A stretch of DNA of 47,384 bases from an uncultured Enterocloster sp. (GCA_944384065.1 CALWRY010000011.1:1-47384), one strand, 5' to 3'; shown: positions 10,277 through 18,980, counted from the first letter of the stretch. A program made the numbers and translations. Notes: generated by a model from the sequence alone, not told the origin.

Positions 10277-10618
10277 ATGGAAAAGCAAAAGAATCGGGAG
10301 GGCTTCACCCTGATCGAGATGGTCTGTGTGATCGCCATTATGGGAATTCTCATAGCGGTGGCCGTCCCATCCTATCAGCGCATCCGCGACGGCTCCGCCC
10401 GCCAGGTGGCTTTGGCGAACGCGCGGACAAACTACAGCATGGGGAAGGCCCAGCAGGAGATGGTGGACGCCGGCGTGCTTGGGGAGGATGAGACGGAGGA
10501 TTACGGCTATGATCCGGATACGGACAGCGCCGTATGGGCAGGGACGATCAATGGGAGAGAATACGAGGCGGTTTATCCGGGCGATTCCGGAGAAGGGGAA
10601 ATTTTGGCCGGAGATTAA
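10277..10618 (+). CDS. Major-type prepilin (PilA-like)
   Basis: A 113-residue prepilin beginning MEKQKNREG, then FTLIEMVCVIAIMGILIAVAVP, a textbook class III signal with Glu at +5 and the conserved Pro at +22. It has the best ribosome site in the locus (AAGGAGG at 10264-10270, 6 nt before the ATG), in line with high expression and with being the main subunit. The mature part is small (about 104 residues) and acidic, with many Asp, Glu and Tyr. It follows pilB by 18 nt. Confidence 0.85.
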   Translation: MEKQKNREGFTLIEMVCVIAIMGILIAVAVPSYQRIRDGSARQVALANARTNYSMGKAQQEMVDAGVLGEDETEDYGYDPDTDSAVWAGTINGREYEAVYPGDSGEGEILAGD

Positions 10619-10630
10619 GGGGGAAGCGGG

Positions 10631-11065
10631 ATGAAGAAAAACAATTCCGGATTTACTTTGGTGGAAACCGCAGCCGTTGCGGCAATCCTGGGCGTGCTTT
10701 TGGCCCTGCTCCTGCCCCAGGCCTCCCAGCTTCTCAGGGGAGCACGCCGGGCGGCGGCTGTATCGGACGCGCGCGCCACGGCCCAGGCAGTGCAGATGTA
10801 CCTGGATGATGTCAGGGAGGAAGGAAATTTGACCATGCGGACCCTTCACGCGCTTATGGGATCACAGCTGGAGGATCCGGAGGGGCCTCTCGCCGGCTAT
10901 TTGTCAGGCGGGCTTTCAGACGCCAGGATTGTCTCGGTGGACGTGGATCTGCAGACAGGGGTTCTGGAGGAAATGCTGTATGAAAATGAGGACACGCAGG
11001 TGAAGCTGGTTCTTGAGGAGGGCGGCCTCCTGACGGCCCGGGAAATTGCGGACAGGGAGCCATAG
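10631..11065 (+). CDS. Second PilA-like prepilin
   Basis: A 144-residue prepilin with leader MKKNNSG, cleavage before FTLVETAAVAAILGVLLALLLP, and Glu at +5. It starts 12 nt after the previous pilin behind GGGGGAAGCGGG. It could be a minor subunit or an alternative main pilin. It is the last gene of the pilus cluster and is followed by a hairpin. Confidence 0.82.
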   Translation: MKKNNSGFTLVETAAVAAILGVLLALLLPQASQLLRGARRAAAVSDARATAQAVQMYLDDVREEGNLTMRTLHALMGSQLEDPEGPLAGYLSGGLSDARIVSVDVDLQTGVLEEMLYENEDTQVKLVLEEGGLLTAREIADREP

Positions 11066-11072
11066 CCGGGGG

Positions 11073-11098
11073 AAGCTGCGGCAAGACAGCCGCAGCTT
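11073..11098 (+). terminator. Hairpin closing the pilus cluster
   Basis: A perfect 10-bp stem (AAGCTGCGGC at 11073-11082 with 11089-11098) and a 6-nt loop, 8 nt after the last pilin stop. There is no immediate T-run, so it may be a weak terminator or a stabilising 3' hairpin. Confidence 0.55.
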
Positions 11099-11167
11099 AG
11101 GCGGGAAGTTTTGGAAAACCTCTGAAAGGTGCATAAAGGAGGGAGGAGGCGGTCCATACTACCTCCT

Positions 11168-11674
11168 ATGATGAATGAGGATAGAACAGCGGCAAAAAGA
11201 AAAATAAGGTCCCGGCTGCTCATGGATTTCTGGCGCTGCGGCGTCGCGGGGTGGTGCCTGGAGGTGATGTTTACCTCTGTGGACTCCATACTGGCCGGTG
11301 ATTTCCGGCTGATGGGACACACGTCCCTTCTTATGTTCCCCATATATGGGCTGGGGGCATTCGCAGCGCCTACGGCTCAGTTTTTGGACCAGTGGCTTTC
11401 CGGGCTGCCGGGGTTTGAGGGGGCCGGGACGGAGGCAATACCGCCTCTTGGAAGGCTGATTCGCCATGGGCTCATCTACATGGTTCTCATATTTACCGTG
11501 GAGTATGTGATGGGAACCTGTTTTAAATGGCTGGGCATCTGCCCATGGGACTATTCCATGTGGCCGGATCAGATAAACGGCGTTATCCGCCTGCGCTTCG
11601 CGCCCCTGTGGTTTGCCACGGGCCTCCTGTTTGAGCGGATTACCACAGGAAGCATATGGAAAAGGAGCGGCTAA
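11168..11674 (+). CDS. Putative ABC_trans_CmpB-type small membrane protein
   Basis: About 168 residues with four or five hydrophobic segments. FWRCGVAGWCLEVMFTSVDS near the start, FPIYGLGAF, and INGVIRLRFAPLWFATGLLFE near the end fit the PF06541 family, named 'putative ABC-transporter type IV' but of unknown function. The start is uncertain. The frame opens at GTG 11129, while ATG 11168 gives a more usual N-terminus. The good AAAGGAGGGAGGAGG lies at 11135-11149, too far from 11168 unless the intervening hairpin folds. The gene stands alone between the pilus locus and plsC. Confidence 0.6.
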   Translation: MMNEDRTAAKRKIRSRLLMDFWRCGVAGWCLEVMFTSVDSILAGDFRLMGHTSLLMFPIYGLGAFAAPTAQFLDQWLSGLPGFEGAGTEAIPPLGRLIRHGLIYMVLIFTVEYVMGTCFKWLGICPWDYSMWPDQINGVIRLRFAPLWFATGLLFERITTGSIWKRSG

Positions 11675-11699
11675 GGTATTGTCTTTCAGCCGCTCTTTG
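11665..11699 (+). terminator. Intrinsic terminator overlapping the end of the preceding gene
   Basis: An 8-bp stem GAGCGGCT (11665-11672) with AGCCGCTC (11688-11695), followed by TTTGTT. The left arm includes the last codons of the 11168 gene. Confidence 0.7.
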
Positions 11700-11708
11700 T
11701 TATATAAT
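11679..11708 (+). promoter_or_regulatory. Promoter for plsC-pheA
   Basis: TTGTCT (11679-11684), 18-nt spacer, TATAAT (11703-11708). The -35 lies in the loop of the preceding terminator. The -10 is perfect; the -35 is moderate. Confidence 0.6.
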
Positions 11709-11761
11709 AGACCCATGGCTGAAGGGACGCCCATAGACAGAGACTTATAAGGAGACAGGTA

Positions 11762-12517
11762 ATGATACGGATAGTTTTGGTGGCCTCCACCGTGATTTTG
11801 TTTTTGACATTTGCCATACCGGTGATGCTTTATTTGGAGAGGAAGATGAAGCGGGATCCGGAGAGGGCGCAGTGGAGGAGCCTTAAGATTGTCAAGGCAG
11901 TGTTTCGCTTTATTTTGAAAATCGCGGGCGTTACATACGAGGCTTACGGGCTGGAGAATATTCCGCCGGATCGGGCGGTGCTCTATGTGGGAAATCACAG
12001 AAGCTATTTTGATATATTGGTGGGATATGTGACGGTTCCGGGGCTCACGGGGTTTGTGGCGAAAAAGGAGATGCTGCGCTATCCCTTCCTCAGAAATTGG
12101 ATGCGTTTAGTAAACTGCGTATTTCTGGACAGGAAGAACGTGAAGGAAGCCTTAAAATCCATTATGGAAGCCATCGGAAAGCTGAGGAGCGGCATTTCCA
12201 TATGGATTTTTCCCGAAGGTACCCGGAATGTGAATGATCGCCTTACGGATTTGATGGAATTTCGGGAGGGAAGCCTCAAGATGGCGGAAAAGAGCGGATG
12301 CCCTGTGATACCGGTGGCTATATCGGGTACAGCCGCTATTTTTGAGGATCACATGCCCTGGATCCGTCCGGGCCATGTGGTGATACGCTTTGGGGAGCCC
12401 ATTGACCTTAAGAGCCTTGCCGGCGAGGAGAAGAAATTCCCCGGAGCTTACGTGAGGGGAAAGCTGATCTCCATGCTGGAGGAGATGGAAAATAGAAGTA
12501 CGGAGGAGAGCGTGTGA
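11762..12517 (+). CDS. plsC: 1-acyl-sn-glycerol-3-phosphate acyltransferase (PlsC family)
   Basis: Adds the second acyl chain to lysophosphatidate to make phosphatidate for membrane lipids. The 251 residues begin with a membrane segment (about 4-25) and then show the acyltransferase motifs: NHRSYFD (H79-x4-D84), the catalytic pair; and FPEGTR (150-155), the substrate-binding block, followed by PVIPVAISG. Length is normal. AAGGAGACAGGT lies just ahead of the ATG. The stop overlaps the start of pheA by 4 nt (GTGTGA), so the two are translationally coupled, which is not a functional pairing I would have expected. Confidence 0.93.
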   Translation: MIRIVLVASTVILFLTFAIPVMLYLERKMKRDPERAQWRSLKIVKAVFRFILKIAGVTYEAYGLENIPPDRAVLYVGNHRSYFDILVGYVTVPGLTGFVAKKEMLRYPFLRNWMRLVNCVFLDRKNVKEALKSIMEAIGKLRSGISIWIFPEGTRNVNDRLTDLMEFREGSLKMAEKSGCPVIPVAISGTAAIFEDHMPWIRPGHVVIRFGEPIDLKSLAGEEKKFPGAYVRGKLISMLEEMENRSTEESV

Positions 12518-13635
12518 ATCTGCAGGAGATAAGAGAGGGCTTAGATGCCGTTGACCGACAGATGGCAGAGCTGTTTGCGCAGAGGATGAAGCTGTGCGCC
12601 CAGGCCGCGCGTGTGAAAGCGGAGTCGGGAAAAGCGGTCTATGATGGCGCCAGGGAGCAGGAGACGCTAAAATCCCTGGAGGATGCGGCGGAGGATGATT
12701 TTGCAAAAAGAGATCTGGAGGAATTGTTTTCCCAGATTATGACGATGAGCAGGAGGATGCAGTACCGCCTTGTGGGGGATAAAGGGGAAAATACAGGATT
12801 TTGCCCTGTGGAGGCAATTGAGAAGAAGGGGGCTCGGGTGGCATATCAGGGGGTGGAAGGATCCTATGGCCACGGAGCCGCCCTTCAGTATTTTGGGGAG
12901 GAAGCCAGCCTGTACCACGTTCCCGCCATGGAGGATGCCATGGTGGAGGTGGAGGAGGGACGGGCGGATTACGGGGTCCTGCCCATAGAGAATTCTTCCG
13001 CAGGGGCAGTGAGCAACAACTACGATCTTCTGGTGAGGCATAAAGTGTATATTGTTGCGGAGATACGCCTGCCCGTGCGCCACGCCCTTCTGGGGCTGCC
13101 GGGAGCAAGCCTGGCGGATATCCGGCGGGTATATTCCCATCCCCAGGCCCTGGCCCAGAGTGCCAGATACCTGAATGCCAATACGGAGTGGAGCCAGGTC
13201 AGCGTGGAGAATACGGCCTGGGCGGCGAAGAAGGTGAGCGAGGAGGGGGATATAAGCCAGGCAGCGGTTGCCGGGGAGACAGCGGGGCGGATTTACGGCC
13301 TGAAAACTCTGGCCTGCCCCATCAATTTTGACAAAAACAACACCACCCGCTTTATCGTGCTCTCCGGATCGCCCATATACCGAAGGGGAGCCGGCAAGGT
13401 GAGCATCTGTTTTGAGTGCGCCCACAAAAGCGGATCGCTTTATAACATGCTGGGACACTTAATCTATAACCATATCAACATGCTGATGATTGAGTCCCGG
13501 CCGATTGAGGGCCGGAGCTGGGAATACAGGTTTTTTGTTGACATGGAGGGATCCCTGGGCGATCCGGGGATGCACAACGCCCTTGCGGGCATCCGGGCGG
13601 AGGCTGCGGCCCTCCGCGTTTTAGGAAATTACTGA
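12514..13635 (+). CDS. pheA: Bifunctional chorismate mutase / prephenate dehydratase (P-protein)
   Basis: Converts chorismate to prephenate and then to phenylpyruvate, for phenylalanine synthesis. The 373 residues are: an AroQ chorismate mutase helix bundle (about 1-85, starting LQEIREGLDAVDRQMAELF); a prephenate dehydratase domain (about 105-285) with AYQGVEGSYGHGAA, LPIENSSAGAV and the TTRFIVLSG motif; and a C-terminal ACT domain (about 295-370) with HKSGSLYNML and ESRP, which usually binds Phe for feedback inhibition. It starts with GTG 12514, with CGGAGGAGAG upstream, overlapping plsC by 4 nt. Confidence 0.95.
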   Translation: MNLQEIREGLDAVDRQMAELFAQRMKLCAQAARVKAESGKAVYDGAREQETLKSLEDAAEDDFAKRDLEELFSQIMTMSRRMQYRLVGDKGENTGFCPVEAIEKKGARVAYQGVEGSYGHGAALQYFGEEASLYHVPAMEDAMVEVEEGRADYGVLPIENSSAGAVSNNYDLLVRHKVYIVAEIRLPVRHALLGLPGASLADIRRVYSHPQALAQSARYLNANTEWSQVSVENTAWAAKKVSEEGDISQAAVAGETAGRIYGLKTLACPINFDKNNTTRFIVLSGSPIYRRGAGKVSICFECAHKSGSLYNMLGHLIYNHINMLMIESRPIEGRSWEYRFFVDMEGSLGDPGMHNALAGIRAEAAALRVLGNY

Positions 13636-13650
13636 CAGGAGGAAAGGACC

Positions 13651-14949
13651 ATGGACGAAAAAAAAGTTTCCATTGATCAGCTGGTACTCTACCGGAATTT
13701 AAAATACGGCGGTCTGTTTCGGGAGATGGCGGCCCTTATGGGAGCCGCAAAAACCGGGACAGGGGCAGAGCCGGACCCATTTTCCTGCGCGGGCCAGCTG
13801 GTGGAGCTGGCGGCGGAGTACGGATTTGAGGGGAACCTCTGGCACTGCTTTCTGTCCCTTTGCCTGGCGGAAAATGAAAACGCATACTCCCGGGCCTGCG
13901 AGATCGCCGGGGCGGCTGGGGGTACCCTGGATCAGCTGGCCAGGAGAGACTATATCATTTGGAAGGCTCTTTTTGATTTTGATCTGCGCAGGCTGGAGCC
14001 GGAAGAACTGTGGAGGGATATTTCCTGCTACCACCCGGCCGGACGGGAGGGGCATGTGTTTAACCGCCGTATCCGGGACAGAATCGTAAGCCTGGCTGTG
14101 CAGCTGGAGCAGTCCGAGGATGCGGACGCGTTTCAGGCGCATGTGGTAGAATTTTACCGGGAATTCGGCGTGGGAAAATTTGGCCTGAATAAGGCATTCC
14201 GCATCGTGGAAGGAGAACCGGGACAAGGGATTGAGATTGAGCCCATCATCAATGTGGAGCATGTCTATTTTAAGGACATCGTGGGATATGATCTCCAGAA
14301 GGCCAAGCTGATTGAGAACACAGAGGCCTTTGTGGAGGGGCGGGAGGCCAATAACGTGCTGCTCTACGGCGACGCAGGCACAGGAAAATCCTCCAGCGTC
14401 AAGGCGGTGCTCAATGAGTATTACGGCAGGGGCGTGCGCATGATTGAGGTATATAAGCATCAGTTTAAATCTCTCTCCGATGTGCTCTCCCGGATCAAGG
14501 ATCGGAATTACAAGTTTATCATTTACATGGACGATCTGTCCTTTGAGGATTATGAGCTGGAGTATAAGTACCTGAAGGCGATTTTGGAGGGCGGCCTGGG
14601 CAAACGGCCGAAAAATGTGCTGATCTATGCCACATCCAACCGCCGCCATCTGATTCGGGAAAAATTCAGCGATAAGAGGGAGCTGGACGACGAGCTCCAC
14701 ATGAATGACACGGTCCAGGAAAAGCTGTCCCTGGCCTCCCGGTTCGGAGTGACTATCTACTATGGCTCCCCGGACAAGAGGGAGTTTGAGCACATTGTAG
14801 GGACGCTGGCTGACCGGTACGGCCTGGACATGCCCAAGGATCAGCTCTACCTGGAGGCAAACAAGTGGGAGCTCGGCCACGGCGGTTTGTCGGGGCGGAC
14901 AGCGGCCCAGTTTATTACGTATCTTAGGGGAAAGGCCCCCGGCGTCTGA
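13651..14949 (+). CDS. DUF815 AAA+ ATPase
   Basis: A 432-residue cytoplasmic protein. The N-terminal half (1 to about 200) is helical and not recognised. The C-terminal half is a DUF815-type P-loop ATPase: Walker A GDAGTGKS (240-247), a Walker B region FIIYMDDLSFE, and a sensor-like ATSNRRHLIREKF, with the LASRFG and GHGGLSGRTAAQF stretches typical of the family. Function is unknown; the family is often annotated simply as ATP-binding protein. AGGAGGAAAGG lies before the ATG, 15 nt after pheA, so it is probably co-transcribed with plsC-pheA. No terminator is evident before the next regulatory region. Confidence 0.88.
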   Translation: MDEKKVSIDQLVLYRNLKYGGLFREMAALMGAAKTGTGAEPDPFSCAGQLVELAAEYGFEGNLWHCFLSLCLAENENAYSRACEIAGAAGGTLDQLARRDYIIWKALFDFDLRRLEPEELWRDISCYHPAGREGHVFNRRIRDRIVSLAVQLEQSEDADAFQAHVVEFYREFGVGKFGLNKAFRIVEGEPGQGIEIEPIINVEHVYFKDIVGYDLQKAKLIENTEAFVEGREANNVLLYGDAGTGKSSSVKAVLNEYYGRGVRMIEVYKHQFKSLSDVLSRIKDRNYKFIIYMDDLSFEDYELEYKYLKAILEGGLGKRPKNVLIYATSNRRHLIREKFSDKRELDDELHMNDTVQEKLSLASRFGVTIYYGSPDKREFEHIVGTLADRYGLDMPKDQLYLEANKWELGHGGLSGRTAAQFITYLRGKAPGV

Positions 14950-14973
14950 TGGGCTGCCGGATTTTGCCGTCTT

Positions 14974-15038
14974 TTTACAATTATTTTACATGAATTATAC
15001 ATGCGTTATACCCAGGAAACCGGAAAGTCCTTTACAAT
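14974..15038 (+). promoter_or_regulatory. Pho box (PhoP-type) and promoter of ppx-ppk
   Basis: Four direct hexamers lie at exact 11-bp steps: TTTACA (14974), TTTACA (14985), TATACA (14996) and TATACC (15007). This is the PhoP/PhoB layout known from Bacillus (TTHACA repeats, about 5-nt gaps). A -10 TACAAT at 15033-15038 starts 20 nt after the last repeat and has no -35, as at Pho-activated promoters. The genes downstream handle polyphosphate, which fits. Confidence 0.8.
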
Positions 15039-15119
15039 GGGAGTACTGTGAAAGCACGGCTGTTCGGGCGGCAGGCTTGCTGCGAGTGGCCTGTCTTGCG
15101 CGCATAAGGAGGAAGAAAA

Positions 15120-16685
15120 GTGGCTATACGAATGTTTGCGGCCATCGATGTGGGATCCTTTGAATTGGAGATGGGAATTTATGAGATGGCGTACAAGGGA
15201 GAAATCCGGTGTGTGGATCACATCCGCCATGTGATTCCCCTGGGGCGGGACACCTTTTCCCAGGGAAAAATCAGCTATGAGCTTGTGGACGAGATGTGCC
15301 GGGTCCTCAGCGATTTTGCGCGGATTATGAAGGCGTACAAGGTAAAGGATTACCGGGCCTACGCCACCAGCGCTATGCGGGAGGCGAAGAATAATCAGAT
15401 TGTCCTGGATCAGATCCGGGTGCGGACCGGGATCAACGTGAGCATTATCAGCAATTCGGAGCAGCGTTTTATCAGCTATAAGGCTATCGCCTCCAAGGAG
15501 GGGGAATTTCACAAAATCATCCAGAAGGGAACTGCCATTGTGGATGTGGGATTTGGAAGCGCCCAGATCTCCCTTTTTGACAAGGAGACGCTGGTGACTA
15601 CCCAGAATCTTCCCCTGGGGGTGCTGCGGATTCGCAGCCTTCTCTCCCGGATTCCCGCTACGGTAAAGAATCACAGGGAACAGATAGAGGAGATTGTGGA
15701 CAATGAGCTCTTTACCTTCCGGAAGATGTACTTAAAGGATAGGGAGATCACCAACCTGATAGGCATCGGGGAGACGATCCTGTACCTGCTGCGCCGGATG
15801 GATATGAAGATCATCGGGGACAAAATTGACGCGGCTACCATGAACCGGTTTTATGAGAGCTTAAGCCAGATGACCACGGATCAGATAGAGGAGCGCTTCG
15901 GCGTGAACGGGGATTATGCTTCCATGATTCTTCCGGGCGCTGTGGTCTATAAGAGGATTTTGGAGATCACGGGCGCGGAGCTTTTCTGGATGCCGGGGAT
16001 CCGCCTGTGTGACAGCATAGCTGCGGAGTACGGGGAGGACAATAAGTTTATCCGCTTCAGCCATAATTTTGAGAATGATATTCTGGCGGCCTCCCGGAAC
16101 ATGGCCAAGCGGTATAAGTGCCATACCAGCCACAATCAGGTGCTGGAGCAGTATGCCACGCAGATTTTTGACAGCATGAAAAAGTATCACGGCTTGGAGA
16201 ACCGCCACCGCCTTCTGCTGCAGATTGCGGTGCTGCTTCACGCCTGCGGAAAATTCATCAGCATCCGGAACTCTAATGAGTGCTCCTATAACATCATCAT
16301 GTCCACGGAGATCATTGGGCTCAGCCACCTGGAGCGGGAGATCATTGCCAATGTGGTGCGCTATAATATACGGGATTTTGATTACAACCGGGTGGAGCTG
16401 GAGACACAGGTCCATCAGGGCAGGGATTACGGGTTGAGCCGAAATGAGATTACGATTCTGATCGCCAAGCTTACCGCCATCCTCAGGCTGGCCAATTCTA
16501 TGGACAGGAGCCACAGGGGAAAGCTTGCGGACTGCCGCATGGCGGTGCGGGAGGATGAGCTTGTCATCACCACGGGATACAAAGGGGACTTGGCGCTGGA
16601 ACGGGCCTCCTTTGAGCAGAAGGCAGACTTTTTTGAAGAAATTTTCGGGATCAGACCTATATTAAAGCAGAAGAGGAGTGTGTGA
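15120..16685 (+). CDS. ppx: Exopolyphosphatase / GppA phosphatase family protein
   Basis: Likely removes phosphate from polyphosphate ends, or hydrolyses pppGpp. The 521 residues have an N-terminal ASKHA-type Ppx/GppA domain (FAAIDVGSFELEMGIYEM; ATSAMREAKN; AIVDVGFGSAQISLF as the second phosphate-binding loop), then a C-terminal HD-like helical domain (about 320-500) with LLQIAVLLHACGKFIS. The start is GTG 15120 with AAGGAGGA 7 nt ahead. The Glu of the usual NSEQRF-type motif (ISNSEQRFISYKA) is present. It is followed 1 nt later by ppk, so degradation and synthesis of polyphosphate share one transcript under the Pho-box promoter. Confidence 0.9.
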   Translation: MAIRMFAAIDVGSFELEMGIYEMAYKGEIRCVDHIRHVIPLGRDTFSQGKISYELVDEMCRVLSDFARIMKAYKVKDYRAYATSAMREAKNNQIVLDQIRVRTGINVSIISNSEQRFISYKAIASKEGEFHKIIQKGTAIVDVGFGSAQISLFDKETLVTTQNLPLGVLRIRSLLSRIPATVKNHREQIEEIVDNELFTFRKMYLKDREITNLIGIGETILYLLRRMDMKIIGDKIDAATMNRFYESLSQMTTDQIEERFGVNGDYASMILPGAVVYKRILEITGAELFWMPGIRLCDSIAAEYGEDNKFIRFSHNFENDILAASRNMAKRYKCHTSHNQVLEQYATQIFDSMKKYHGLENRHRLLLQIAVLLHACGKFISIRNSNECSYNIIMSTEIIGLSHLEREIIANVVRYNIRDFDYNRVELETQVHQGRDYGLSRNEITILIAKLTAILRLANSMDRSHRGKLADCRMAVREDELVITTGYKGDLALERASFEQKADFFEEIFGIRPILKQKRSV

Positions 16686-16686
16686 T

Positions 16687-18888
16687 ATGGCAGAGACAGG
16701 GCAGAAGGGCCAGACAGAGGCCAAAACAGAAAATCCATACCCGGATTTTGCCGCGAATCCTTCCAATTATGTAAATCGGGAGCTGAGCTGGCTGGAGTTT
16801 AATTACCGGGTGCTCAGCGAGGCCAGGGATAAGTCAATCCCGCTTTTTGAGAGACTTAAATTTTTGAGCATCACTGCCTCGAATCTGGACGAATTTTATA
16901 TGGTGCGGGTTGCCTCCCTAAAGGACATGGTTCATGCAAAGTATACCAAGCCCGACATCGCCGGGCTTACGCCCCAGGAGCAGCTGGACCAGATCAGCGT
17001 TAAGACCCATGACCTGGTGGATATGCAGTATTCCACCTACAACCGATCCCTAATTCCCGCCCTGCGGCAGAACGGGCTGCGCGTTGTCATGGCCCACGAG
17101 GATCTGTCGGCGGAGGAGGCCGCCTTTGCGGACGAGTATTTCCGCCAGAATGTATATCCGGTGCTTACCCCTATGGCTTTTGATTCTTCCCGTCCCTTCC
17201 CCCTGATCCGCAATAAGACGCTGAACATTGCGGCCCTTTTAAAAAAGAAGGCGGGGAAGGGCGCGGAGCTGGAATTTGCCATGGTTCAGGTTCCCTCTGT
17301 GATTCCGAGGATCGTGGAGCTCCCCAGAGAGACGGACGCGGGCGGGAGAGAGATCCGGGTCGTGATCCTCCTGGAGGAGATCATTGAGAGAAATATGCCC
17401 TCCCTGTTCCTGAACTATGATATTGTAGCCTCCCACCCCTTCCGCATTATGCGCAACGCGGATCTGACCATCGATGAAGAGGAGGCGGTGGACCTTCTGG
17501 AAGAGATTCAGAAGCAGTTAAAGAAACGGCAGTGGGGGGAGGCCATCCGCCTGGAGATCGAGTCAAACGTGGATAAGCGTCTCTTAAAAATTTTGAAGAA
17601 GGAGCTTTCCATCAGCAGCCAGGATATTTTCCCGATAAGCGGGCCCCTGGATCTGACCTTCCTCATGAAGATGTATGGCCTGCCGGGATTTGACAACTTC
17701 AAGATTCCGCGCTACACGCCCCAGCCTGTGCCGGCCCTGATGAACGACGACGATATTTTCACCAATATACGGAAGAAAGATATCCTGCTCCATCATCCGT
17801 ACCAGAGCTTTGACCCTGTGGTGAACTTTGTGCGAAGCGCAGCCAGGGATCCGGAGGTTTTGGCTATCAAGCAGACCCTGTACCGGGTCAGCGGCAACTC
17901 CCCCATTATCGCGGCCCTTGCGGAAGCTGCGGACAACGGAAAGCAGGTTTCCGTCCTCGTGGAGCTTAAGGCACGGTTTGACGAGGAGAATAATATCAAT
18001 TGGGCGAAGATGCTGGAGAAGGCAGGCTGCCATGTGATCTACGGCCTGGTGGGACTCAAAACGCACAGCAAGATTACCCTGGTAGTGCGTATGGAGGAGG
18101 ACGGAATCCGCCGCTATGTCCATCTGGGCACGGGGAATTATAATGACTCCACGGCCAAGCAGTACACGGACTGCGGGATTCTCACCTGTGACCCCCAGGT
18201 AGGGGAGGACGCAACGGCAGTGTTCAATATGCTGTCCGGATACTCGGAGCCTCTCTCCTGGAACAAGCTGATCGTGGCTCCGCTTTGGCTCAGAGGAAGA
18301 TTCCTGCGGATGATCCGACGGGAGGCCCAGAATGCCAGGGATGGCCGTCCGGCCCACATCATGGCGAAGATGAATTCCCTCTGCGACAAGGAGGTTATCA
18401 CGGCTCTGTATGAGGCGTCCTGTGCGGGGGTTAAGATAGAGCTGGTGGTCCGGGGCATCTGCTGCTTAAAGGCCGGAGTGCCGGGCCTCAGCGAGAACAT
18501 TGCTGTGCGCTCCATTGTGGGCAACTTCCTGGAGCACAGCCGGATCTTCTATTTCTGCAATGACGGCAGCCCGGAGGTATACATGGGAAGCGCTGACTGG
18601 ATGCCCAGAAATCTGGACCGCCGGGTGGAGATCACCTTCCCGGTGGAGGATCCCGAGCTCAAGAAGCAGGTGATCCATATTCTGGAGGTGGAGCTGGAGG
18701 ACAATGTGAAGGCCCATGTGCTTCAGCCGGACGGCACGTATGAGAAAGAGGATAAGCGGGGCAAGGTGCTGGTAAACTCCCAGGAGCAGTTCTGTGAGGA
18801 GGCCATGCGCATGGCCCAGGAGAGCGGCGAAAAGGCCGGGCCGGAGACGAACCGGGTGTTTAAGCCGATTGAGAGCAGCGGGGCGTGA
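16687..18888 (+). CDS. ppk: Polyphosphate kinase 1
   Basis: Membrane-associated enzyme that makes polyphosphate from ATP, reversibly. The 733 residues show the four PPK1 domains: an N-terminal helical part (NRELSWLEFNYRVL), a middle part (VLTPMAFDSSRPFP), and two phospholipase-D-like C-terminal domains. The autophosphorylated His is H460 in KTHSKITLV, followed by YVHLGTGNYN; the second catalytic His is H617 in LEHSRIFYF. The frame runs up to a GTG at 16678, but ATG 16687 with AGAGGAG 9 nt ahead fits best. It is the second gene of the Pho-box operon and is followed by a terminator. Confidence 0.96.
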   Translation: MAETGQKGQTEAKTENPYPDFAANPSNYVNRELSWLEFNYRVLSEARDKSIPLFERLKFLSITASNLDEFYMVRVASLKDMVHAKYTKPDIAGLTPQEQLDQISVKTHDLVDMQYSTYNRSLIPALRQNGLRVVMAHEDLSAEEAAFADEYFRQNVYPVLTPMAFDSSRPFPLIRNKTLNIAALLKKKAGKGAELEFAMVQVPSVIPRIVELPRETDAGGREIRVVILLEEIIERNMPSLFLNYDIVASHPFRIMRNADLTIDEEEAVDLLEEIQKQLKKRQWGEAIRLEIESNVDKRLLKILKKELSISSQDIFPISGPLDLTFLMKMYGLPGFDNFKIPRYTPQPVPALMNDDDIFTNIRKKDILLHHPYQSFDPVVNFVRSAARDPEVLAIKQTLYRVSGNSPIIAALAEAADNGKQVSVLVELKARFDEENNINWAKMLEKAGCHVIYGLVGLKTHSKITLVVRMEEDGIRRYVHLGTGNYNDSTAKQYTDCGILTCDPQVGEDATAVFNMLSGYSEPLSWNKLIVAPLWLRGRFLRMIRREAQNARDGRPAHIMAKMNSLCDKEVITALYEASCAGVKIELVVRGICCLKAGVPGLSENIAVRSIVGNFLEHSRIFYFCNDGSPEVYMGSADWMPRNLDRRVEITFPVEDPELKKQVIHILEVELEDNVKAHVLQPDGTYEKEDKRGKVLVNSQEQFCEEAMRMAQESGEKAGPETNRVFKPIESSGA

Positions 18889-18934
18889 GGAAGCGGCGGC
18901 TGTTCACAGGAAAATTTTATGAGAAGATAAGCCC

Positions 18935-18980
18935 CAGGGCGGCGCGGGATTTTAGGTATCCTGCGCCGCCCTGTATTTAT
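18935..18980 (+). terminator. Terminator of the ppx-ppk operon
   Basis: A very stable 15-bp GC-rich stem (18935-18949 with 18959-18973, one G-T pair), 9-nt loop, then TATTTAT. The T-run is poor, but the stem is strong. Confidence 0.78.

Noticed and set aside
9023..10849. A 608-codon open frame on the minus strand opposite pilB
   Set aside because: It runs antisense to a clearly conserved ATPase, has no ribosome site or family pattern, and its Leu/His/Pro/Arg-rich sequence is what GC-biased third positions produce on the opposite strand.
13699..14880. A 393-codon minus-strand frame opposite the DUF815 gene
   Set aside because: Shadow of a real gene with strong codon bias; no motifs and no ribosome site.
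13651..14949. DUF815 AAA+ protein as part of a defence system
   Set aside because: It stands in a metabolic operon with no nuclease, protease or other effector partner, and the family is widespread in ordinary chromosomes.
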